Made by a program: the position numbers and the translations under genes
Notes under the pieces: generated by a model
Databases searched by the model: none
What the model was told of the DNA's origin: nothing
The model's input: the letters and a program-made list of their open reading frames with translations, nothing else
Part shown: in pieces, positions 45,901 through 57,900 of the stretch
Layout: every line of letters begins with the position of its first letter
Numbering within the stretch: the stretch's first letter is position 1
DNA from: Leptidea sinapis
Lineage: Eukaryota; Arthropoda; Insecta; Lepidoptera; Pieridae
NCBI RefSeq assembly: GCF_905404315.1
Contig: NC_066288.1
Coordinates: 11,432,501-11,496,500, forward strand
Length of the DNA: 64,000 nt
Direction: 5' to 3'

Positions 45901-48900
45901 TCGTTATCATGCTGAAATGTCCATATAATCGGGAGATGTACCTCAGCGTAGGGAAGTATAGTTTCCTCTAATATTGCCTTGTATTGATGTTGGTCTAAAT
46001 TACCCTGAACTTTCCTCACAGGTCCTCCCACTCCACGTCCAGAAAATGAACACCACAATTTAATGTTTCCACCGCCACGTTACAAATGATTTTTTTTGAA
46101 TCCGCGAATCATTTCCGCGCATTTATCGCTTTTACAGGGCGCCGTACGGAAGAAGGCAATCCTTCCATCTGAAGAAATCAAATTAACCTTGGTCTGGTCA
46201 GAGAATAATACATGATCTCATTGGACGTAGGTCCAATGTCCATATTTACGTGCAAACGTCAAACGTGCATTTCTATGTTCTTTCTTCAACAACGGTACTT
46301 TGCGAGCCACTCTTCCGAACAACCCTGCTTCTACCAGACGTCGTCTAACGGTCCTCGTTGATACACAGGCTTTTTCGTCCGCCCCAAACACTTCGTGTTT
46401 AAATAAAACAGAGCCTAGAAACGGATCTTTCTTAGCTAACCTGGTTATCATTCTATCTTCTTTGCGGAGTAGTTTTTCTCGATCTTTTTTTTATGGACAC
46501 ATTTAAAGCTGTGTTGTTGCGCCTCGAATGTTGCACAATTGCATACCATAGTTTTTGAACAATTGAAATATTCTGCTCGACAAATTTCATGATGATTTTT
46601 CGTACTGTTGCATCGCAACTTTTATTTTTGCCCATTTTTCTTCAAAATAGTTCTCAAAACTTAAAATTAATAATCTTGATTGCCGCCAAAACTACCACGA
46701 AACAATAGGAGAAGAAATAAAAAAATATTGAGATTCAGATTTTGAAAATAGATCGAAATATCTCAGTGTCCCTAATTAAATGACCAACCAGAATTTTTTA
46801 AATAAATAGCACTGTGATAATCTATCAGCTATACTTTAAAGAGGTTTAATGTTTAGGAAGTTGTTATTATTTGTATAATCGGGCACATAAATGACTAATT
46901 ATACTTACATGTGAGAGATATGGAATCTTGTTTACACTCGTTGGAAAATAAAAAATTAATTCACAATTTGGTTTAAATAGAGAGTGTCCCTAATTAGTTG
47001 ACCACGACTGTATATATAATTTAGTAAGGCTACTAAATTGCATCAAATTGTTTAGACGCAAATTTAGTTTTAGTAAATTTACATTTAATTACTGTATTAT
47101 TATACGTTTATTTAAAATCAAAGGAACTATATATTTACTTTTGTGTATTTTTTAGTATGCATTACAATATATATAATAATCTTACGGATAAAAGGTCCGC
47201 ATTTTCATATAATTTTGTGGTATCATACAGACGTTTTTTGCTTAGCATATATTTAATTAGTGCTCTCTCGTGCTCGTTCTATGCTTAAGAATTGAGTTTT
47301 AAAAGTACCCCCCCACATTCTTATACAATATAGAAGGATAGATTGTATCAGAGATGTATATATATATACTTAATATGTTTATATATCACAGACGTTACAT
47401 AGGCGTTTGCAGGGCCGGATTTACACTTAATGGCACCCCTGGGCACCGGAAAAAAATCCGCCCTAATACTGGAATTTTACTTAAACTTATAGTTTATATA
47501 TTTTATTTTTGAAAACTCATTTATTGCAGAAACTTTATTATATGTTACCTATATATTCTATAAACATGAATTTACAAATAATGGATAAATTTCTTGAATT
47601 ATCAATTTAACCAAAATTTATTAATTAACTCAAGAATTAATTAAGTATATTAAGCAATCTTGATAAGACTAAAAAAATTTTTTTTCAACTTTCAAAATTT
47701 TGCCGCCCTAAAAAATTTGCCGCCCTGTGCACTTGCCCCTATTGTAAATCCACCGCTGGGCGTTTGTATATCCAGATCATTTTTATGGCTCTGTTTGCAA
47801 CTACTACGTTATGTTAAACTGACACTGTCAAAAAATTTCTGGAGAGACTGAAACAGGTGGAAATCTGAAGATGCGAGATAAGCTATCGAGATCTAGCGTT
47901 ATCGTGATGAAAGACCACACCCTTTATTTTCATCATTGTTAGCAGAAGGGATCTGAATTGATTGCTGTTCTTTGCAGTAACAGCCCTTGCCAAAAATGCC
48001 CTTCCAATTCCACCATATACACAAGACCTTAAACCCAGATTCTTCTACAGAATGACGATATACCGACATTTCGGATGTTCTTGAGTGTACGTGACCCACT
48101 TTTCATCAACTGTTTACAATCTCATCAAAAACGGTTTCATTTTATTTCGTTACAATAAAGAATCGACCTTTTTTGTGCTAGTGTAACAAAGTGATTTTTA
48201 TTGGAATTTAGCAAATTTAAAATTCCCGCTAAATGCTTTGCTCCGATTGGTCAACAGTCAAAATGAATTTTATCAAATAGGTAACTGAAAATTCTATGGT
48301 GTTTCCATTTTAAAATGTTTGTTTATAATTTAGAAAGCTTTTGTTTCGTTAATTACGGTATTATTAAACCGCATGGTAGCTTTCCACCAATCAGCTTTTT
48401 CCGACACCGATGCCTGAAAGATAGTTCAATCACGATTGAATGTTGCAAGATCCTGTGGGTTTTTATTGATGATATTAATTTATTAACATATCTTTGGTGG
48501 GTAGCTTTATATATATAGGTCAAAGCTGTTCTAACTAACTAACTAAGTCGTACATCTGATATGCCGCTCTTGCACAACTTATTAGTGGTCATCGTTTTAT
48601 TAGAGATCTCTCAAAGTATTCCCAAATAGTATTCCCTTTCCGCTATGATTTTTTACAATTTCAAATTAATATTATGTATTAACATAAGTTTTCTTACAAT
48701 TTTCAAAACTATATCGTGAGACCTAAATATATCAAAAGTATAAAATATAGACTTTTTGTGCACTTAGTGTCCTTATACGACACCCTTGGGCCTAGGACTC
48801 CCCTATTAATTTTACGTCCCGGGGAAGAACAGGGCGTGTACGTCAGTGTGGGTCTTCGTCAAACATTATTAATATTAAAATGTGATTTTTTAATATAATA

Positions 48901-51900
48901 AAGATGTTTGCAAATGGAAAGAAGCATCATGGATATTGAGCTAAAGGACATGCAAAAATCAGAAAACATCCACAATAAAGCAAATATGACCGATGCCCTT
49001 GCGCATATAAAAAGACTGAAGTGGAAATGGGCTGGTCAGATGAACAGATAGACGGTGGATAAAGCTGGTCATCAATTGGTCTGGACCACGAGGCAAGATA
49101 GCCAAAGGACGTCCTAAAGAACGATGGCTTGATGAAATCATAACAATTTCTGGAGAAAACTCGACTCCGAAAGCAAAGTCAAGTACAACCTAGAAATTGT
49201 TGGAGGCCTATACCCACTAGGGGCCTTAACTATGTGAATATTATATTTATAAATGTATTTTTATGTTATGTAAGTTAAAGAAATAAAAGGGTTTTATTAT
49301 TATTATTATAGTTAATGTGAATGAATATATTTAAATACCTACCATTACCAGACCGCGCTGGCAGTATGAGCGCCATTTTGGGCGGTCTAGTGACATTGTG
49401 CGAGACGGCCGGTAGCAGCAAGTGTTCTCCATTACCAACTCCCACCACGTAGAAGGTATCGTCCCGTCTATGCAGAGCCTGTAGCAATGCATTCCACTGC
49501 TCAAACTCTCCATCCTGCAATTTATCCTGATCCCTCCTCAGATGCTTCGCGTACAACTTCTCGTAATACATCCCGCTTTCGAACTCCAAACCCTTATCTG
49601 GTGTTAGTGATCTTTTCAATCGGCGCAATCGCGTTCTCTCTCGCAAAGACTTTCCATTTTTATTAGCGCTGGGAAACTCCACAAAATCATCAAGATTAAG
49701 TTTATGAAAAAGTTTGTACGCTTCTAGCAAGCCACCTGGAATAAATGACGTGGTATAAAATCTTTGCCAGCCTTTTGTGATCTATTGACGCCCTATAATT
49801 ATTAAATCTAATTAAAATTACGCGATACGCATTTGAAGACAAGTTACTTGTAATGTCTAAGAGCGGTTGTCTCACCATTTCCCATCAAGTGAGTTTGCCT
49901 GTTGCTTATATAAAAAAACTATAAAACTCTCAAATAAATTATGTTCTCTTATATTAAAATATGCCAATTGCATATATTGCCCATCTAGCAGATAGACTCG
50001 GCTCTGCGGCATATGCAGTTAGAAAGATTAGCGAGTACACGAATGTTGCGGCCGCTAGATTAGTGTACTTCAGTTATTTTCACAGCATCATGACGTGCGG
50101 TATTTTACTATGGCGTCATGCTGCTGACATTGATATAGTGTTTGCTCTGCAAAAGAGAGCTGTTCATGCTATATATCAGCTTGGTTATAGACAGTCTCTC
50201 AAAGAAAAATTTAAAAAAATAAATATTATTACTGTTCATTGTCAGTACATTAATGAAAATTTAATATACGTTCACAAAAATCATCACCTTTTTGCTCTTA
50301 ATAGTGATTTTCATTATTATAGCACTAGAAATAAGGGATTGCTTGTAACTAATTCTAGTAGGCTTCATAAGATACATAATAGCTTTAATGGTAAATGTAT
50401 ACACTTCTATAATAAAGTCCCAACAACTGTTCAGGCATTATCTATAAATAAATTTAAATGTTTTATAAAAAATGGCTCTGTCGTAAATCCTATTACTCCA
50501 CAGCTGAATATCTTAATGATCGGACAGCCTGGGACTAGATTATTTTATAGCGATAGAAATTACTGTACAATATTGAATATTTTTATTGAAAAGAGCGCAA
50601 TAAAAGAATGCTGGGAGAGTTTCTTGCGCCGCTTCTTCTCTCTCAGAGCGCCATTTGTATCCGAAGCGGTAGTAGTATCTAGTAGTTATAAGAAATGATA
50701 TCAAAAAGAATACTAAAGGAATCAATTTTGAGAAAATAAAAGCCTTTTATACTTACATATAATTACATAACATAGATCTTGGTCGCAAACAAACAATAGT
50801 TGCAAATATGAGAAAGAAGAGATAAATAACAACAAAAAAAATTACATCATCAAAAACTTAAGTGCCTACTTAGCAAAATTAGAAAAAAAAACTAAAATGT
50901 AAAAATTTGGTTAAGTTACATTTAGGTACTATGTGTACATAATGAAAGTTCTCTTACCCGTGATTTGTTCCTCGTTTACGTAATCATTTCGATATTTCTT
51001 CTGTGCATTTGTCCAGTTCAACGTTTTCCCATTACCGATCCAACGCTTCAGATCGCCGGCTATTCGGATACTCTCAGTTTGTGTGATATTTAAGTAATCA
51101 TTTAACGTTGCGTTTTGGCAGTCAACGCCATCAGAACTTCGATTTAGTAAATTATCATAATCTGAAAAAAATACGCGTATAAACTCAAATGTAGTTTTAT
51201 ATTGTTTATTACTATCATTCAAAGTTAAATTAATATTACAAAATTTTATATCTTATGCATTTTATTCATTCAATTTGATTTTAAATTTATCAACTCCTTT
51301 GCCGTCTCCCAACCTTAGATCATTTACATCTAGCTAGACTGTGACAGCTGTGAAAACATCGAAAAAAATTGAGGTCAACAGTTAACCTCTATTTTGAGCA
51401 ATGCACTCAAACACAATGTGACATACAAATATATGACAGACATAGTATATAACGTAGCTTGTTACGCACACTTAAGTATTAAGCCTGGCCTGTTTTTATC
51501 GGTTGTCTAGCAGCAACAGACTATCTAGACGTATAAATTATCTAAGGTCTCAACAATCAAATTCAAATAATTTTACAAATTTACCATCAAAAGTTTCAAA
51601 ATAATCATAAAATGGAAATTATTTACCTAGAGATATATCCTTACTCTCCTCAGACCACAACAGGTGTCTGTTTGCAACGTGGGGAGACGACGGCGCCATT
51701 ATTGGTTTTGAAGTCCATCTAAATAACATGAAAACCACTTTAAGGCAAGAACTTAAGAGACACTCACTTACATTTTTATATTTATTGCAATAATAATAAA
51801 GAGTATTTTTAATCATTTATTGAATTATAAAAACATTACAACAATATTAATTATTTTGTTCTCGAAGACTGACACAGTAACTAAATAATTTTTTATGGTA

Positions 51901-54900
51901 AATACTAAAGAAACTTACCCCAGAAAGTTCCAATTCATTGACACCATGAATACCATCGCAAAAATAACGGCTATGTTCTTCTTGGGTATTAAAACTGACG
52001 CATCTAGCCGCGGTACCTAGAAGAGTATTTCAATTCTGAATACAAAAATAATAAGAAACGATAAAATAGTTTAAAATCACATAAAAAAAGAGTCAGAATC
52101 GATAGAGGTCAAGCGAATTTGCCAGCGTTGTTTGATCTTTTTTTTTTGTTGATTATAGACACTAGTGCAATTTAGTTTCATTCGTTGGTATATTGATTAA
52201 AAAAAAAGTGTGTGTGTGTACATATTATGATGATAAGTTATACTTCATTGACGTACCTAACAAATAAAATCATAAAAAAAATTTTCCTTGTTCCTATTTT
52301 TACATTTGCAGAATGATCATTCTGCAAATGTAAAAATAGCACAAGGATAATATTATAATATTGTAAAAAAGAAGGTAGGCATTAAACACAACCAACTTAA
52401 ATCTGTAAGGTTGATACAAATGGTTGAAAGTCTGCTTTTGATCGAAAATCGAAAAGAATTCTGACATTTGAGAAGTGTTGCCAACATTGAAACATTGTCA
52501 CAAACGAATTTTAGCAAAATAAAACTTTATAGAATTTTTTTGTTTCAATTAGATAAACTAAGAATTAAGAGTATACTGATAACTGTAAAATTGTAATTAG
52601 ATTTTTTATTATCATATTATTGAAATTGCAATAATTATTAGTTGGTGTGGTTTGGTATTTCTATTCAATAATCCATATGTTGCAAACCTTTGTTTGTTAG
52701 TCGTTAAAGTTGTTTTATTTGTTGAATTTTGGAATATGAACCAACAACCTGAACCGTCACGAGAATCGGTTTCGTCGGATGACATCAGTCTGACTTTCTC
52801 TTTCCCAAGAAGAAGCATCATCGCGGTTTTCTATTACAAAGCGAGAAATTAATGGTAGTCAGCGTACATTATAAAAAAATTACCCGAGCCAATTTATGCT
52901 AAGAAAAACAGCAGAGTTGACTGGAGTTGATATATTATATAGTGTGTATAACATTATAAAAATTAGAACTTTATATCAACTATCTTTAACTAAAATAAAT
53001 TTAAAACAGTATCCAATAAATAATACAAATTTAAAATAAAATTTAGAACCTCTATCAGTTTAGTATTAATAAAAGTTATGACATTATCAACATGATTAAT
53101 TGCTAATTAATCATATCTATGTAATAATTGAGACATTTTGTAATTGAGCCTAACTATAGTTCATGCTCGAAGTAACTTCCCCCATTGCGTACGCAAAGTA
53201 GTATACATTTTCTGATTTGTGACTTAACCAACCAAGTATCTAAATTATTCTGAATCGCATTTGCTACACGAGATGACACGGACGAAATGTCGAAAACAGG
53301 GGGTTTCATGTAACCCCAGACATAAAAATCAACTGGCGTTAACTCCTCGCAGGTCACGGAACGGTCCTACTCGCCTCAACATAATGTTTTAAACCTTCGA
53401 TTCTCTTTGTTTTTTATTTCTTCACAAATAATCAATTAGTGACTTTATCGATCATCGTTAATCGATAAAGTCATTAATTGATTTCGGGTTTGGAACAATA
53501 TGGAAAATATCGCTTGAAATTATACAAAACCCCAGCTTGGGGATTTTTGTTAAATAGTTAACAAATTAAATTATAAAAAATACTTATATACCTTCCGACT
53601 TCGCCCATTGGTTTCCATTTGATTTCTAAGCATTTTGTTCTCAAGACGCAGCCGAGCGATTTCCTGATGAGCTTCGAGAAGTTGCTGCTCCAACGCTGTT
53701 ACGTAATCTTTCTTTTTCTGTCGCGACTGGCATGCCGATTCCCTAAACAATAGAACATTTTTACTACTTATAAACAAATGCGGTACACGGTCTTTTAACA
53801 GCAGTGCAATAGAACATAGAGCGAAGGCACACGATTAACGAATTATATCACACACAATCGATCTAGCCTGAGGGAATGTTCAAAACATATGGGATTTCAT
53901 ACAATAAATAAGGAACCACAGTATATAAAATCTTGGACACATGGCTTGGCAACCTTAACTGCATCTACCTGATGCAAGTAAAAATTATTATTAAAAAATA
54001 AGTTACAGGTTATTTATGCTTACCTATTCTTAATCATACGTTGTTGTTTCTTAAGCGCCTTAATTTCCATATCACTTAGTTCTAATGGGTTAGCACCATG
54101 GTCACTTTCTCTAGTACTAACTGGACTTGTAAAAATACTGCTTCTAGGAGGTGATGGCTAAAAATATCAATAAGACATTTATTTTTCTATAAGAGGCTCA
54201 CGTGGGGCTCCTTTGCACAGGATGCCGGCTAGATTATGGGTACCACAACGGCGCCTATTTCTGCCGTCAAGCAGTAACATGTAAACATTACTGTGTTTCG
54301 TTCTGAAGGACGCCATAGCTAGTGAAATTACTGGGCAAATGAGACTTATCAATTACCATCAGCTGAACATCATGCACGTCTCGTCCCTTATTTTCATAAA
54401 AAAACGTGATGGGAATTGGTGAGGCCAACACCCATGCTCATGCAGAACACCAAAAGTCATGATATGCGGTACCGGCCTTTAAGTTGGGACTATGCTTTAA
54501 GCTTGAAGGCATATCGGTTCGGGAAAACTGCAGCCGGTAAATAATTACATAAAATGGCTGTGCGAGGACAGAATTTTCTCGCTTAGCGCAAGGTTGTAGA
54601 ATAGCAGAAATCAACACGATGCGGGTGGAGTTTCAGATATTTAAGTAATGTTCGGTGATGGAATTCGGCTGCTGGTATCAAATCCTCCGACCACTCCCCG
54701 TCAAATAGGCGTAGAGATATCCCGTATCCACACGCAATGCCAAAGAATAAAGGTGATCGGAGATGACTTGATCGCCTATGATTCGGCCGCAGTTCGTTGT
54801 ATGCGGTCAAATAGTCGAAGTTTGTACCAGGGAACACCCGCCCAGAGGTGAGAACAGAACTCCATGTGGGGTCGAATTTGCACCTTATATAGTTGCAGGC

Positions 54901-57900
54901 AATGTCTTCAAGTGAAGAACAGTTTCGCTTACTGAGTACACAAAGCTTTGAAGAGGTCAATTCTTTCTCCTCCGAGTGACCACGAAAATAAATGTCACTC
55001 GATATAATATCAACACTGTATGCCAAAACAAGTTGAGATTCACGACAAACTGGAGATTTTGCGATGGTTGGACATGTCGAAAAAAATATGTCAGCTCAAT
55101 GCTTCACTAATATTGTTTACTTTTTATTTATAATACACTTATCCTACCTGTATTTGATAACTATTCTGTTGAAGTGGTGTTATGGCGATTTGATTTTTTG
55201 TACTCTGTGTATTAATATTACTAGGCATTATAACAATTGGAACAGTTGCAGATTGCTCATTTCTCTTAATTGTATTAACGGGGTTCTCATTCACCACTTT
55301 AAAATAGGAGTTGTCCACATTACCTAAAAAGAAAAAAATAATAATAATTTGCACTGAGAACATTGCTCATTTATTGGGTCTGTTTTTACATTAGAGGGGG
55401 CAAACCAGTGTGAGGATCCTTTGCACAGGATGGCGGCTAGATTATGGGTACCACAACGGCGCCTATTTCTTTCAGAAATAGTAGAAAGCATAGTAAGCAT
55501 TATTGTTTCAGTCTGAAGGGCGCCCTAGCTAGTGCAGTTACTGGCCAAATGCGGCTTAACGTCTTATGTCTCAAGGAGACGAGCGCAATTGTAGTGCCGC
55601 TCAGTTTTTGGGATTTTCAAGAATCCTGAGCGGCACTGCATTGTAACGAGCAGAGTTTATCAATTACCATCAGCTGAACGTCCTGTCCGTCTCGCCCCTT
55701 ATTAAAAAAAAGGGAAAGGCGGCCAGCCTGAGGGAAGGAAAATCCGCAGAGGACATGAGATACTAGCTTGTCTTTGAAATGAGGGTATGCTGTAACCTTG
55801 GAAGTCCCTCCGTCATATCTGTTTGGGATAATTCAGCTGACATATGATTTCACATATTTTTATATCTTAGATAATTTATACGTCTAGATAGTCTCTTGCT
55901 GTTAGAGAACCGATAAAAACAGGCCAGAAATATTAGGTTAGTGTGCGTGACAAGCTACGAATTACACTCGCGATTTGTGTTAGTGTGGGTGCATTGCTCA
56001 AATTATAGAGCTTAGTTCTAATGTCTATTTTTTTCGTCGCTTTTACAACTGTCATAGACTATCTAGACGTATAAAATGATCTAAGCCAGTTACTAATTGT
56101 TTGTTTTGTCAAAGTGGAAGTATGAGTATATTTTTTTAATTTAAAATTTTTAAAAGAATATATATAAATAATTAGACAAATATAATTATTTGAATAACAT
56201 ACCATTATTGTTATTAATCAGCTTATGGTCCTCCTCGCTTTTGTCATTTCCAACCACCTACAAAACATTGATAGACCATGATTTTTTCTGATTACCATTA
56301 CAAAAGAAAATATTGTTTTATTTTATCTACTAAATAACTTTAAATTTAATGATTATTTAGATTAATAATTAACATAAATTTCGTAAAATACATGTTTTCA
56401 CCTAAAAAAAGCAAATAAAATTTTTGGATACTTCTGGTTTGATATTTTAAAAGTTATTAATGTTATTTTACTGATTAGTTTATAAGCTTTGATATCAGTA
56501 TAAAGTTGCTTGTTATCTGTTAAAGTTATGAAATTATCGCCTGGTCACATTTAACAATTACACCTGTATAGTGTTAAGCACAAATGCCAGCCAATAGAAT
56601 CATCCTGTATAGTGTTAAGCACAAATGCCAGCCAATAGAATGACTGGAAAAAACCTTGTTGAATCACCTTTATAACTCCATTTTCAATAGCCATAAAAAG
56701 ACCTTTTCGTTTAGAAGTACTGAGTACTGTTGGTTGAAAACTATTAGGTGACCCATTTGTGAGTGATGATTCTGAAAAAAAAAATATTATGCTTTATATT
56801 TTTTCAGCCCCTCTAAAGGATAGTTCACTCAGAACTTTTATTATGTTTATAATGGCAGTAAACTGTTATTGTAAGTACAGCACCTATGGAACGCAGATGT
56901 GGGTACTAACTATGGGCCTTATAAGGAAGCTCGTTGTCGCTCAGAGGGCTATGCTTGGAGTTGATCAGAAATGAGGAGATCCGCAGAACCAAAGTCACCG
57001 ACATAGCCCACATGGTTGCGAAACTGAAGTGGCAGTGGGCAGGGCACATAACTCGATGGACTGATGGCCGTTGGGGTAGTAAAGTCGTCGAATGGCGACC
57101 ATGTATCGGAAGAGGTAGTATTGGTAGGCAAGATGGACCAACAATTTGGTCAACATCGCCGGAATACGTTGGATTAGGGCAGCGCAGGAGCGATTGTGAT
57201 GGCAATCTTTGGGGGAGACCTTCCGACGTGGACATCTTCTTATGAAACCATTATTGATGAATGGGTTTGTTTATGAGATCCAAACCTGCTAGCAAATGGA
57301 TAGAGAAGAATCAGTAATAGAATTTTCATATATTGCTGTATATATATGTATGTATGTATATATATTTTGGATTGATGTATTAAAGTTTTACCTGATATTT
57401 GTAAGAATTGATCAATATCCTCTGGTTTTAACTCATATGATGTTTCATTTCCATTAGTAGCTATCCCATCAGGAGAATGTAGTGATAGATCTAGTGTATT
57501 ACTGAAATAAGCAAGATATAATCTATATTATTTATCCATATTAGTAAATATACAGAGGTACTGTTAACTTAGGCATAGCTACTTGGTCAGTGTCCATTTT
57601 CTTTATCAATCCATGTTCACATACCAGATATACATAAATACGAGCAATATAGTACCAACCTAAATGATTCAAAGAGCAGTGCAGCTATTAGCAGCTGTGA
57701 CAATGAATGCCTATTCTGCATACATATGAATAAAACTTTGTCAGATACCAGACAAAAACTTAAAAATTTACAAAAGAATCTTCAAAAAAAGGAAAAAATA
57801 CTTTTTGACAAAAATCATAATCAAATTTTAGTCTTAATGTACCTAAATTGCCCTAAAGAGATCTTGCATTAATTACCAGTAAACCTGCAATAGATTTGGT

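Noticed and set aside
54648..54851. A plus-strand frame opposite the LINE tail as a gene
   Set aside because: It is the shadow of the minus-strand LINE ORF2 tail at 54583-55026.
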